A stretch of 64,000 nt of DNA from Didymella arachidicola (GCA_016630955.3 CM049989.1:930001-994000), one strand, 5' to 3'. Shown: positions 24,189-36,073, counted from the stretch's first letter. Numbers and translations: made by a program. Notes: a model not told the origin generated them from the letters alone.

Positions 24189-24568
24189 ACGCGTTTCCCA
24201 GGCACTGATAGCGCCAATGTATTACTACCTTCCTGTCACGGCATCTGGAGCCGGTTGGCTTGACTATTCGGGCTCACCTTGGTGCATTCCTGCCATCCCA
24301 TTCCTCCCGGCGGCGTACTGAAAATTACACAAAAGCAGCGGACGGGAGTTCATCAGCTGGTGTCAACTCAAATGTTAGGAGTACGGTGTTTAGCATACGA
24401 GTGTGCCACAGCAGCAGAGCATAGCACGCTCAATACTCTGTACATTCAATATAAATCTACCTTTGCCTTGCATCATCTATGCTAATGTGTACCCGCCGAT
24501 TATGTCGTAATGCCGTTACTCCAAATCTAAACCTCGACCTTCCAAACAGTCTCCGGGGAGAATAGGGA
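24189..24568. other. Convergent intergenic region
   Basis: The 3' flanks of the Gln-rich gene and the small Arg-rich gene meet here. No gene, repeat or RNA was seen. Confidence 0.5.
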
Positions 24569-25023
24569 TCAGTATCTCGTCCGCGACACCTCCCTTCTCA
24601 CCTCTCTCTCATCCACATACCCTGAACTCCGCCTCGGCTCACGGAACTCAGCATCACTCCTGCGCACATCGCTAATCCTCCTGCTCCTGCTGACACTGCG
24701 CCTGCTTGCTCTGGGCTCCTCGTAGTACTCAATGACTCTGGGTTGGCTTCTCCTACCACCAGCGTGTCAGCAATCTGTCGTTCCTCACAGGTCATCCTCC
24801 TCGAGGAGTTCGCAATATGGATCCCCGATGTATATCCCAGTAGGACAAGACGCGACAAGACGTACCGGTGGTGGTGCTCAACATATCTTTCTTCCCCGCT
24901 GCGGCGCCATTCGCGCGGCAGACGCATCACGCCGGCCGGAGGGTGTGAGGTGTAGTTTCCGCGTCGAGGGGGCGGGTCCATGACACCTGGACCGCGGGTC
25001 TCGTACGTCTTCATGATGCACAT
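24569..25023 (-). CDS. Small Arg-rich conserved-type fungal protein
   Basis: Two exons, 25023-24866 and 24752-24569, joined across a 113-nt intron in phase 2, give 113 residues. Exon 1 encodes METHIONINE-rich start MCIMKTYETRGPGVMDPPP and LPREWRRSGEERYVEHHH. Exon 2 continues RSQPRVIEYYEEPRASRRS and SVSRSRRISDVRRSDAEF and ends VSRTRY. The phase match and continued basic, RS-like composition over the junction support the splice. The function is unknown. The RS dipeptides may be phosphorylated, which is inference. An unspliced 141-codon reading of the same strand is the alternative. Confidence 0.6.
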
Positions 25024-25534
25024 TGTGAATTCTGCTTCCTCAAAAGGAATGATGCTGGAACGACTAGACGATGCGATGTGATTTTGGTCGAAGCCAAGTG
25101 TATGATGTTCCGTGGATCGAGGTAAATCCGAGAATCGTGCTTGAATGGACTGTTCCTATGCTCTGAAGATTCACAGTAGAGTTTTGGAAATCCTCGGAAC
25201 GATCGGCGGATTCACAATGCCTATGTGCTTGGTGTTGATGTGCGGTGTCCAGCCTCCCCGGGCAAGTTGGCGGGATGACGTAGGCCCAGGCTTACTGGTG
25301 AATTCCAGGCTCAGTCGAGACATTGCATCTCGACCTTAGGTTCCTGCGGTTGGATTAATCTACCTAGTACTTCACATTGTCAGTACCCGTGATGTGTATG
25401 TATTACGAGAAAGGCTTCATGAATGCCAGTGTGAGTTGAAAAGGAAAAAACAGCCAGAGTAGATCTTTCGCCTCAAGCATTGCTCCTCAGGTCATGCAGT
25501 ATGCTGAATGTTCTACAATATTTTACATGCCCCT
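25024..25534. other. Intergenic
   Basis: The interval holds the upstream flank of the Arg-rich gene and the downstream flank of AIM24. It is rather A/T-rich near 25380-25530. I see no gene. Confidence 0.5.
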
Positions 25535-26825
25535 TTACGGTGCCGGTGACTTTGGTCCTTCGAAGATCGCCTTTCCACTTCTGATTGTGGCGTACTTCAC
25601 TGCGCCTACGTCGCTCTCCTGAACACCGGGTGCTGTCGTACCTGCGCCAATCTGCTTAATCTCTTCCTTAATCTTGCGATCCACTGCATCTTGCACGGCG
25701 CCTGGCTGGCTCTCAGCAATCTCGTTGACATCCTTGAGTGTTAGAATGTCGCTGATACGCGACGCACGAGATTGCAGAAGCATTGTTGTAGGACCCTCGA
25801 AGCGAAGGAACAGCTAGGCAAGATTAGCATATGCAGATGTAAGCAGCCGGAGCAGGACATACCCTGTCACCCCAGATGGTCCGCCGTGACCACGTCTTGA
25901 TTGTATGCCATGTGGTTGAAATTGCGCGCCATGTCGCTGTCTGGCTCATGATCCTAAAGAATTTGGCATTCTGTACGAAGGACCCGAAGCCAAGATCAGG
26001 GACCTGCAGGCGGAAATTCGAGGATTTGAAGCGGAACGGCAGTGGCGGCGTTGCTGAGGCTGTGTATGCTACGACATTGCTGTCACGTGTGAGCTTGTAA
26101 ACAACTGAGTTGTGGAAGATGACACTTACGCCGGATGCGCAACATAGCTCTCACCAGCCTTCAGCTGCACTTGATAGATTTGCCCGCTCCCTGCGAGTGC
26201 GAGCAGTCCACGTCCTGTAATGTATGTGTTTCCCCAATGCGCCAAACCAAGCTTCACATTGTACTGAGGCCTCAGGCTCAGTGTGTGGCCGGTCCATGCC
26301 AGAAGTGCCTGTCTCTGGCTTATGATCCAATCCTGTCTGCCGTCAAGATTGACCGTGACAATGCTGGAGATGGGCGATTTGGTAGAGATCAGAGCTGTAA
26401 CCGGCGTGGTTGACGAGATCTTCTGGTATAAGAAGGGGATACCGACAGGTACGCGCCTGAAGGGCTCGAGGAAGGAGAGGGTCGACAGTGTGTTCTCTGA
26501 CTTGCCGTTCAGGCCTATCAGGGTACCGCGGCGGGTGAAGAGGGTTTGCGAAGCAGAGAGAGAGACGGAGAGAAGGGACATGGGTGTCCCAAGGACTTCG
26601 AAATGTGCATCTAACACGGTCAGCAATTGCAAGTGCCAACCACGGCTGTTGATGTATACCAGGCGAGACCGTTGGTGTATTTGCAGCGTTGATGTTCAGG
26701 CGCTGTTCGAGAGCAGGCTCAGTGGCAGAGCTGGTCGCAGAGATGTTGATGCATCTTCTGCGCGCAGTCGCAGCACCAGCGCGGTGTGCGACGCTGCTCC
26801 AGGGCAAGGCAGCCAGGCGGAGCAT
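25535..26825 (-). CDS. AIM24: Altered inheritance of mitochondria protein 24
   Basis: Aim24 is an inner mitochondrial membrane protein that supports MICOS and respiratory-chain organisation in yeast. Exons 26825-26660, 26610-26130, 26079-25863 and 25813-25535 give 380 residues. The N-terminus (LRLAALPWSSVAHRAGAATA, RRR) is a typical mitochondrial presequence. The AIM24 beta-barrel-like domain contains DAHFEVLGTPMSLLSVSLS, ASQTLFTRRGTLIG, WAHWGN-like GLAHWGNTYITGRGLLAL and GESYVAHP. The C-terminal part has SRASRISDILTLKDVNEIA. It is head to head with ATM1, 272 bp apart, another mitochondrial gene. Confidence 0.9.
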
Positions 26826-27097
26826 GGCTGTGCCTGTTAATTGGCGTTTGTGCTGGACGGGAGAAGCAGCAGCAGCGCGGAGCTCAGTCGCGGCTGCTGC
26901 ACGTAGGGCTGAGGACGAGGCACATCACCGAATCAAACCAAGCAAACATGCGGGCGAGCTAGACTCCCCGGTGCTCAATTGCGTGCGCGCGCCGAGGTCT
27001 TCCACCATCGCTGAGCTCTCCTTGCTGGCCATTGGAGCTTGTCGGCACCTTGATCCCTCTATCTGGAGCTGCGCGACCCGAATATGTGAGGTTCGCC
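26826..27097. promoter_or_regulatory. Short bidirectional promoter shared by AIM24 and ATM1
   Basis: Only 272 bp separate the two start codons, so the core promoters must overlap or sit very close. The middle has CAG/GCAGC-rich and GCGCGC sequence. No classical TATA box is evident on either side. Confidence 0.6.
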
Positions 27098-29359
27098 ATG
27101 CTCATACCACCACTTGCCCGTGCTGCCAGTCGGCCGGGCCTCCCACCCTCGAGCTTGGGCTTGCTCTTGCGCCCGCAACCTCACTCCTACTCCGCTCGCG
27201 TCTTTACTTCCTCGCCCCTGCACAGGAAAGATGTACACGGTCAACGGCCCGCGCCAGGCTCGCAGCAAGCGTTGCAGGCTACCAAAGCCGCGAAACCTGC
27301 GACCGACCCCGCCAAAGCGAAGGCGAAAGTAGACAAGTCGATGGACCCGTTGCTTGGTGAAAGGAACCTAAGCAACAAGGAACAGCGCAAGGCAGACTGG
27401 ACAATCATAAAGGAAATGACCAAATATCTATGGCCAAAGGACAACTATGGCACGAGATTCAGAGTTGGACTTAGTGTAGCTCTGCTGCTGAGCGCAAAGC
27501 TGCTCAACGTGCAAGTGCCGTTCTACTTTAAGAGCATTGTGGACTCGATGAACATAGACTTTGCTGCTGTTGGAGGGACTGCAACTACTGTGGCAGGATC
27601 TATGATCATGGCATGTAAGCTACACCGGGCTATAACAGACCGATCTGGAAGGACTGAGACTAAAGTAATCAGATGGCTTGACTCGAATCGGCGCAACCGT
27701 ATCCCAAGAGCTTCGTAATGCTGTTTTTGCAAGTGTTGCCCAGAAAGCTATTCGCAAAGTCGCTTGCAGTGTGTATGAGCACTTGTTGCGTCTCGACTTG
27801 AATTTTCACTTGACAAGGCAGACTGGAGGCTTGACAAGAGCCATCGACCGTGGTACCAAGGGTATCAGCTTCTTGTTGTCCTCTATGGTCTTTCACATAT
27901 TCCCTACAGCACTCGAGATCTCCTTGGTCTGCGGCATTCTGGTGAGTACGTCAGGTCGGGTAGAAGGCGTACACTGACAATTGCAGACTTACCAGTACGG
28001 CTGGCAGTTCGCGCTCATCACGAGTGCGACAATGACTGCTTACGCGGCATTCACAATATTGACAACCTCATGGCGCACAAAATTCAGAAAGCAAGCCAAT
28101 GCCGCCGACAACAAGGCGGCTACCGTTGCTGTCGACTCTTTGATCAACTACGAAGCCGTGAAGTACTTCAACAACGAGAAGTACGAAGTTGGCCGATACA
28201 ATGCTGCACTTACAGCGTACGAGAAGGCCTCAATCAAGGTCGCTACTTCTCTTGCCTTTCTGAATTCCGGGCAGAACATTATTTTCTCGTCTGCCTTGAC
28301 TGCTATGATGTACCTTGCCTGCAATGGCGTTGCGCAAGGGACCATGACAGTCGGTGACTTGGTCATGGTGAACCAGCTGGTCTTCCAGCTCTCTGTGCCC
28401 CTGAACTTCCTCGGTTCCATGTACCGCGAGCTTCGCCAGTCGCTGTTGGACATGGACACACTCTTCAGCCTGCAAAAGACCAACGTCGCTGTTCAGGATA
28501 AGCCTGACGCGAAACCCCTACTCCTCACGAAGGGCGAGATCAAGTTCGAAAATGTGTCGTTCGGATACCGCCCTGACCGACCTATCCTCAAGAACCTGAA
28601 CCTCACAATCCCAGCAGGCAAGAAGATCGCCGTCGTGGGTCCCTCCGGCTGCGGAAAATCTACAATCCTGCGCCTGCTCTTCAGATACTACGATGTCCAA
28701 GAAGGCCGTATCCTGATCGATGACCAGGATATCCGTGATGTGTCGCTCGAAAGCTTGCGTAAAGCAATTGGTGTCGTGCCGCAGGATACGCCGCTATTCA
28801 ACAACACTATCGGGCACAACATAAAATACGGCAACATGGAAGCGAGCGAAGAGCAGATCATCCAGGCTGCAAAGCGCGCCCACGTGCATGAAACAATCAG
28901 TTCATTCCCCGATGGCTACGATACCATGGTCGGCGAGCGCGGTATGATGATTAGTGGAGGCGAGAAACAGCGTCTCGCAGTGTCGAGGCTGATTCTGAAA
29001 GATCCCCCACTTCTTTTCTTCGACGAAGCGGTACGTACCTCGATCTTACTATCTAAACCGAGCACTAACACGGTCAGACATCTGCACTCGACACCCACAC
29101 CGAGCAGGCACTACTTACACACATCAACTCGCTCGTGCGCGAGAAGAAACGCACATCGGTGTTCATTGCGCACCGCCTGCGCACCATCTACGACTCGGAC
29201 ATCATCATTGTGCTTAAGGCAGGCGGTGTTGCAGAGCAGGGTACACATCAGGAGCTCATTGACAGGGACGGATTATACAGCGAGCTCTGGAGTGCGCAGG
29301 AGACTATGTTTACAGAGAAGGAAGACGAGAGCAAAGAGAAGATGGATGATGAGACGTAG
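27098..29359 (+). CDS. ATM1: Mitochondrial ABC transporter ATM1 (Fe/S-related export)
   Basis: Atm1 is a half-size ABC exporter of the mitochondrial inner membrane that sends a glutathione-linked sulphur compound to the cytosol for Fe/S protein assembly. Exons 27098-27614, 27673-27941, 27987-29030 and 29078-29359 give 703 residues. The first in-frame ATG opens an Arg-rich presequence (IPPLARAASRPGLPP). The family N-terminal core follows (KYLWPKDNYGTRFRVGLSV), with transmembrane helices in the middle. The nucleotide-binding domain has Walker A GPSGCGKST, the signature ISGGEKQR, Walker B PLLFFDEATSALD (split by the last intron) and the H-loop IAHRL. Y-E-A-V-K-Y-F-NNE is the Atm1/ABCB7 hallmark. 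Confidence 0.96.
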
Positions 29360-29426
29360 ACGAAGTAGATATCAAATGAAGTCGCTATAGACGGAGGTTA
29401 CAAACAATTCATCAAGGGCACCCATT

Positions 29427-30130
29427 ACATGCTCAGTCTTCCACTGGTCTTTGAAGTGAGTCTTGTCCTTCGCACCAGGGAGCTTTTAGGGGTATAGAGG
29501 TCATTGTTCTGGCAGATTGGGGATTTAACCTCCCCAAAGGTATAGTCGTCTCTACATAGTTCAAGCACTTTCGCTTTGTACGCAGCGACGTCCTTCCATT
29601 TAGCTTTAGTGGCAGCGTCGGAAGGGAAGAATGCTCCACTGCTTGGGTAGTCGGGCAACTCCGAGCGTAACCTTTCTCGTGCATATGTCCAATTTCTTAC
29701 TGCCGGGCTTCAAGTTGCCATCATCCTCGGCTTCGTCAGCACGCCGGACTGGTGTTTTTGGCGTCTTAGGCACTTGTGCCGGTTTCCTTGCCGGCGTCCC
29801 TTTCGGCGCTCCTTTGTTGCTGACTTCTCTGCTTTTTCCTCGATCACTACACTCATCCAGATAGAAAACCTGGTACTTTTGTTGTCCGCATGAGTAGACG
29901 GTGCATTGGCAGTAGTCTGCGGGTTCTGTCCACCAGGCTTCTTTTGAAAGGTTTGTGGCGGGTTACTTGGGTTAGATTTTCCAATCAGCAGATTTGAAGT
30001 GAGAGGGTTGCTGCCGTGCCCTTTTTCGGTTTGCTCGATCGCTTCAAAAGATCATCGAGAGATTGATCAAAGACGGTTGCTCTAATTTCGTGAACATTCT
30101 GGAATAAGTTTGATGTTGCAATGTCATTTT
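29427..30130 (-). pseudogene. Unrecognised gene relic with several frame breaks
   Basis: Protein-like segments follow one another in different minus-strand frames. Near 30120 is HEIRATVFDQSLDDLLKRSSK; then come NPLTSNLLIGKSNPSNPPQ, KKPGGQNPQTTANAPSTHAD, KGTPARKPAQVPKTPKTPVRR and ADEAEDDGNLKPGSKKL. Near 29650 it ends with ERLRSELPDYPSSGAFF and AYKAKVLELCRDDYTFGE. The joins lack GT-AG introns of workable size, so they look like single-base frameshifts. The middle resembles a basic, Pro/Lys-rich linker. I cannot name the family. It sits between ATM1 and the F-box gene. Confidence 0.5.
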
Positions 30131-30525
30131 CTAAGGTCGGCAGGCCGGTCATGCTCTCACTGAGGCATAGGACCCCGAGTAAGACTTAAGGAACAGACAA
30201 ACGCATGATTCAACTGTCAAAGGAGTGACTACCTAGGTAGAGAAACTGCAGTGAGTAGCCTAGAGCGTGGCTTTTGAATTCTGCACAAGGAAGCGAAAGA
30301 ATGGAAGTGTAACTGGTATGACCGAGTGGCGGGTTAGATAAGACTGGGTTGATTTGATCTTTTTCCGAATACTTCCAAGGTTGACAACATTTATACACTG
30401 CGGTGATCCACTGCCGCGTGCGCCACCGGTGCCGCTCATAGTCTCGAGCACAGCCACAGACTTCAGTCTGGAAATAAGGACCACCCACATGCACAATCCG
30501 CTCATCTTCAGCTCGACTCTACACC
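30131..30525. other. Intergenic, promoter of the F-box gene
   Basis: The stretch is upstream of the F-box start and upstream of the minus-strand relic. It is A/T-richer than its neighbours. I see no repeat or RNA gene. Confidence 0.4.
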
Positions 30526-32283
30526 ATGCTTCACCTCCCTGTCGAAATCATCCACGACATCGCATGGGCTCTACTACCCTATGGCGGCTACAGGCTGGCC
30601 CCGCTAGCTACCATCAACACGCACTGGCAGGGCGCGATTGAAGACATCCTTTGGCGGCATATCACGATCAGAGATTGATTCGTTCATAACATACTGTCAA
30701 ACTCGTACACGAAGGCAGGCGGTAAGGCATATTGTATTTGAGGCGAAATGCTTCGAACGACCAGCGGAACAATGGAAAAGCCGAGCTGGCGAAGGCTACG
30801 CTAAGAGCGTTACTAGCAGCATAGAACCTCTTGAAGTTAAAGACAGAACTGTGTCCACAACTGGGGAAGAGAAGGAGCTCGGCGACACAAAGCTTAGGTG
30901 TGAAGAGCATCAAGTATGCAAAGACGACGCGCAGCACTCACTGTCGACCTTCCAGAGCGAACACGATCGATTCTTCCATGCCATCCGCAGGATCTGGGAC
31001 ACGGTTACTTGCTGGAGTTCCTGTGCGGCTGTGAAGTCCATCAAGATCGTTGTCGATAGCTACTCAATGTACGAGCACCTCGGTCTTGCCTTTCAGCATC
31101 AGGACGTTGTCGACACCTACCTACATGCTGAGGACTGGTTGGTAGGATTTCCGCCGCTTCCAATACTGCCGTCTGTAGAGGCTTTCAAATTGAAGCTGAA
31201 GGGCAACACTGATGTGGACTCATGGACGGCTGTTGCTGGATGTGCAATCGCATGCAGCCTACCGGCGCTGAAAGAGCTGGACATCAGGGGCTGTGACATG
31301 GAGCGGCAGTGGGTAGGGGTAAGGAGAATGTGTCAAGAGGGTGAGTTTTAGTTAGTATGAAAGTCGCATGATTTGTTGTGCTGACCTGTTCAGCCTTGGC
31401 ACAGCAGCTCGCAAAGCTGCCCTCATCGCTCCAGAAAGCCGTGCTCTGTCTTGAACATTGCAGCATAAACGATCAAAGGTACCAACCGACTAGCTTCTTA
31501 CCGGTAGTGGAGGGGGTCGATACATTTCCGACGTCGTTCCATTACTTCTCGAGTCGACTACCGCATCTTACAGAACTATACCTGAACGCAAAGCACATCT
31601 CACCTTCCTTGTTCTGGCCTTCCGATGTCACTTATCCCGCGTCCACCCGTCTTTGGCCTAATCTCAGCATATTCGACATCAGGACTAACTTCGAGTCGGC
31701 TGAAGGCGCCTACTGGATGCAGAGCAGATCGGACTACCCCGAGAATACTGAGCATCTTGATTACTATTGGTGGGATCGCCCAGCAACCCAGGATGAATCC
31801 ACGGTGCCAGGTTCCTGGCCGGTGCTGTACTTTCGTGTTCGGCCAGAACCAGCACTCTTCGACGCTCTTGCTATCAGTATCGCGTGCGCTGTTTCGCACA
31901 TGCCTAAGCTTGCTTACCTGGATATCAAGTTCAATGCGCATAACAACGGCGGCACATACCAATATTTCAATAACTACCAAGGCTGGGCATGCTACTTTCG
32001 CAAGAACAGCATTCGCTTTGCATTGACTTGCTTTGCGAACGGGTGGCCACATCCGGGTCCCGACTATACTAACATAGAGCGCCCACGGCTGGAATGGGTG
32101 TTCCAGTGCCCATTTCGAGAAGTGCAGTGGAAGCAGCCCGAGGAGGCGGATGAACTATGGCGAAAGACCTTTCCTGACGTCGATTTTGATCTTGTTACCT
32201 TGGATTATAAAGCTGGTAAGTGGTTCGACACGTGGGAGCGCCGTAGAGAAGGTAAGGTGATCTGTACATCGCGACTCAGATGA
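30526..32283 (+). pseudogene. F-box/LRR-like protein gene with one frameshift
   Basis: F-box proteins act as substrate adaptors of SCF ubiquitin ligases. The ATG at 30526 opens an F-box-like segment (LHLPVEIIHDIAWALL, YRLAPLATINTHWQ, EDILWRHITI) that stops at 30676-30678 after 50 codons. The +1 frame takes over at once with RSEIDSFITYCQTRTRR and runs to 31340. It is then spliced over a 53-nt intron to 31394-32283, ending at TGA. The downstream part has leucine-rich-repeat-like pieces (LPALKELDIRGCD, LPHLTELYLNAKHI, LAYLDIKFNAHN). No intron can repair the N-terminal shift without removing F-box sequence. Apart from this it is open, so the break is recent, or it is a one-base sequence error. 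Confidence 0.65.
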
Positions 32284-34134
32284 AGGTAGACTCTTGTGGC
32301 CAGCGGCAATCGCCCTTGACTGCTCTGGGCATCGAGGGTGTGATTGCACAGTGTGTAGGCTCAACTCATGACAAAATATCACACACCGTCCTTTCTAGGT
32401 GCTTCAGTGCTTTACTGATCCTGAGGAGTGATGAACAAGAGATTCAGAAACAAAAGGGTTGGGTTGACGCAGGTACTTGTATCGAGCATGTCGTTATTCA
32501 ACGTGACTCTTGCAATATGCTGATTGAGTGAGAACTTGAATGGTACAGTTGGACCCTCAGCAAGGGAATTAGCTGCCAACATTGGAGGCTGTTCTCAGGA
32601 CAGGAGAGAATTGTCGATTAAGGCGAGATTGGTGATCCCAGTCTGGACGGTAGAATAGTCGGTTATCGATTGTCAGTCGTTGGTGGTTAAATTTCATAAG
32701 GCTTCTTAGCTTTATTATAGCAGTGCTTAGCATCTTGTTTTCTAGTTGTTAGCGAAAAGTCATATAGTAAATAATAAAAAGCACTGGTTCCTACAAAGTT
32801 ATAGAAGGGGAGGGAGTCGCTAGTAGCCACCCAACTAACTACTAATCCGCCGGTACGTTGTTCAAATAGGGTTGAGCGAACGGGAAGCTTTGTTCTCCAC
32901 GTCCTAGGGTCGTATGTGAAAGGTATGTCTGAGTGAAGATTTGAATCTCAAGTTGACAGCACGGATTCGTCGTCACACTCAAGACAAGTCGCACTAGGAC
33001 TTACCTCGATATCCTCCAAAGTGGAGCCTCGTTCGTGCTATCTATTCTTCACGATAGCCTCGCCAAGCTAGCACGCGGGACCCGGATCTTTCTCGCCATT
33101 TGCCTCGGTGATTTCAAAAACGTTATTCTCCACGGCCGACCTCATGTACCCCACCAACATAGGTCTATGGCGTATCCGAAGTGAAGGGCCATTGCGATAG
33201 CTGCGAGCTGCCGTGTTGAGATGCGATCATAGGAAAAAGCGCAAAAGAATGGCTGGCAGGGGTGACTTGAGCTGGCGTCGAGGATTATGCGAAACAGAAA
33301 TCCCGCCATCCTGGTCCACGGCTGCGTGCACGAGCAGACCTGCAATTTGAAGTTGAGGCACACGCTATGAACATGGTCGTTGTGACTTAGTCCGCTTGTT
33401 ATGGTCAGTGAGGCCAGGTGTGGCAGACGCCAACGCCAGCTGACTTTTGAGGCTGGAAAGGGGCACCACGAGACAAACGCTGTCGTCGTCCTGAGGCCCT
33501 GTGCTCCCATAGCGTCCTTGCTTTGTTGGCAAACGACGTGCTCAAGACCGCAGTGGCAGCGCCGGATGTGATGTGAAGCAAAGTGAGACACAAGCGCCTA
33601 CCTATCAGTGCATCTGGTGCAGGTTCGACTGGCAGCTGCCAAACACGGAAACCAGCTGTCAAGGCGTGCTGGGCTACTGCAATATCGCGAAAGGTCGGGC
33701 GGATGCGCAACGTCAAGGGAACCTTAAAGATCGCGGCAATCCGCCCCCAAGCATTCGTTCGGCGAGCCGCGCTAATTTCTCTGGGGTGTTCGGTCATCAC
33801 TCGAAACTCCACTACGCCGGCAAACACAAGCTCCAGACGCCGCCCTCGCCCATTGCACCGCGACCTTTCGCTTTCAACACTTACTTTTGACCGCCAGCCG
33901 ATTGCCTTACATGGACGACCCGATAAGCATATAACGATCACGCCTGCGTCATCTGTACTCGCCAGTCTGTCAACATTCGCACCGTTCGATACCCATGAGC
34001 TCGACACAAGCCTCTTCCTTCCTCCCCCCCATCCGGTGAACGGGCAGCTGCTCGAGTCGCGGAGTTCTTCTGGCCCCAAATAACAAGCTCTTCCCAAAGA
34101 TAGAAGACAGCTACTACGATATAATACCGCAAAG
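32284..34134. other. Long non-coding stretch with an A/T-rich, possibly transposon-derived part
   Basis: About 1.85 kb lacks a supported gene. From about 32690 to 32800 the sequence is markedly A/T-rich with many TA steps. It leads into the 33-bp repeat copy at 32890. The rest (33140-34100) is G/C-richer; long overlapping open frames on both strands there have no family features. The last few hundred bases should hold the carrier gene promoter. Confidence 0.45.
32890..32922. repeat. Copy 2 of the dispersed 33-bp repeat
   Basis: This copy matches window positions 1-33 at 30 of 33 bases in the same orientation. It follows an A/T-rich stretch, and flanking sequence on either side of the two copies does not match. 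Origin from the end of a mobile element is inference. Confidence 0.55.
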
Positions 34135-35410
34135 ATGTCGGTCGTCCCGGCTCAATCTGGCGCAAACGTACGTTCAACAGTCAAACCAGGCCTCGAAACA
34201 TTGTCTCACACGCAATTGCAGCCTCTCGGTGCGCCAGACCCCACAGCACTTCAAAAAGCAAGAGAGGTGCTTGCACAGCCAGTGGTCGCCTCCTTCGTAG
34301 CTGGAGGGGTCGCTGGGGCCGTCTCTCGAACCGTCGTCTCACCTCTCGAGCGCCTCAAGATCCTGTTCCAAGTGCAGAGCGTCGGTCGCGAAGAGTACAA
34401 AATGTCAGTACCAAAGGCGCTGGCGAAAATGTGGAGAGAAGAGGGCTGGAGAGGTTTCATGGCCGGCAATGGAACGAATTGCATACGCATTGTGCCGTAC
34501 TCTGCCGTGCAGTTCAGCGCATACAATGTTTACAAGAGGGTGAGTAGCTCCCTTTCGCCGCGTGATTGTTTTACGGCACCCTCGACTTTCCGCCATGAGG
34601 TCTGGAAAATGCTTCACAACGACGCAGCTGGACTTGGCTCTGTACGAGGACATGTGCCAGGTCGTACAGTAATCGACAATGCTCGATGATCCTCACAGGA
34701 TGTCGCCGACGATCAGCACTTCAGTAGCGAGTGCACAATCGCGACTCGATAGCTAACAGCGTCAGTTTTTCGAGAGCGAACCAGGCGCCCCACTAGGCGC
34801 ATACCAGCGCCTTCTATGCGGTGGTCTTGCCGGCATCACATCCGTTTCCTTCACGTACCCCCTCGACATTGTTCGCACACGATTATCGATCCAATCCGCG
34901 TCGTTCTCGAGTCTGCAAAAGGAAGAGGGCAAGAAGCTGCCGGGCATGTGGTCACTCCTGGTGAACATGTACAAGACCGAAGGAGGGATCCCCGCACTTT
35001 ATCGAGGTATCCTACCGACCGTCGCTGGTGTCGCACCATACGTTGGGCTAAATTTCATGGTGTATGAGCTTGCTCGTACGCAGTTCACACCTGAGGGCCA
35101 AAAAGATCCCGGTGCTGTGGGCAAACTGGGAGCAGGTGCGGTCTCCGGTGCCGTCGCGCAAACCATCACATACCCTTTCGACGTTCTCCGACGACGATTC
35201 CAGATCAACACCATGAGCGGTATGGGCTACCAATACGCCGGCATCGGCGACGCGATAAAACAGATCGTCGTGCATGAGGGTGTCCGAGGCCTATACAAGG
35301 GCATTGTGCCCAATCTGCTCAAGGTTGCGCCTAGCATGGCAAGTAGCTGGCTCAGCTTTGAGATGACAAGAGACATGCTTATGGGATCGTGGAATTCCGG
35401 GTTCTTATAG
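34135..35410 (+). CDS. Mitochondrial carrier, YPR011C-like (adenosine phosphosulfate carrier type)
   Basis: SLC25-family carriers exchange small anions across the inner mitochondrial membrane. Exons 34135-34539 and 34766-35410 give 349 residues. Three repeats each carry the signature PxDxxRxR or a variant: SPLERLKI, YPLDIVRTR and YPFDVLRRR. Other family segments are SFVAGGVAGAVSRTVVSP, GNGTNCIRIVPYSAVQF, YRGILPTVAGVAPYVGLNF and GAVAQTITYPFD. GNGxNCIRIxPYSAVQF, followed by RLSIQSASFSSL, is close to yeast YPR011C, which transports APS and PAPS. Substrate assignment is by similarity only. The single intron is 226 nt, longer than usual here. Confidence 0.88.
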
Positions 35411-36073
35411 AAAGAGTCATATCTGGTATACTAAAACAACATTGCTGCTCTACCACCAACCAGCTCGATAGCCCCATTCTCGCCGCGACGCGAGAACAGG
35501 CCGGGTCTATCACAGCGAGCAGAGACTTACTGTACAGCGCGCAGAGAGCGTGATCATATGGATACACAAAGCGGAAATGGACCGGCATCATCACCATTTG
35601 GCTTTACAGCGACGGCGTTAGCGTTAGCTGGAACCCAGCATACATCCGTTCCTTCCCTCCACGTAGGTAGACCAGGGAAGGCGGCCTGTAACAACATAGT
35701 TAGTTCGGTCGATACAGCAAAAAGCACAACATAATCAAAAATTCCAGCATCGGTACACGTGCAACGTCGTATTCTCGACAAGCTCTGCAGATCCAAGCCT
35801 GACAGTCACCTTACACGGGATAGGCTACTTCATCGTTACTCATTGTTACTTCTCTTTCAACAACGCCTGATCGTTTTCGTCCCTTCCTCTGCTGTCGTGG
35901 CGTTCCAGTGCTCCGTGAGGGTCGCGCTACATGCGGAGTATAGAGGTGCATGTCTCTTGACCAGCGCGCATCGCTGATACGACAGGGATGAGCTCTCTGT
36001 CGCAAACTAAGCGAGAACGCTAAGATCCGCGTCCAAAGGCCAAGTACCGTGACCTGAACATGGACGCGTAACC
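35411..36073. other. Intergenic between two plus-strand genes
   Basis: The interval holds the carrier gene 3' flank and the promoter of the PCI-domain gene. No gene, RNA or repeat was seen. Confidence 0.5.

Noticed and set aside
24795..24810. CTCCTCGAGGAG palindrome
   Set aside because: It differs from the cluster palindrome at its centre and lies within the intron of a small unrelated gene.
33405..34097. Minus-strand open frame of 230 codons upstream of the mitochondrial carrier
   Set aside because: It has no family feature, overlaps a 166-codon plus-strand frame of the same kind, and occupies the expected promoter; it is best explained by G/C-rich composition.
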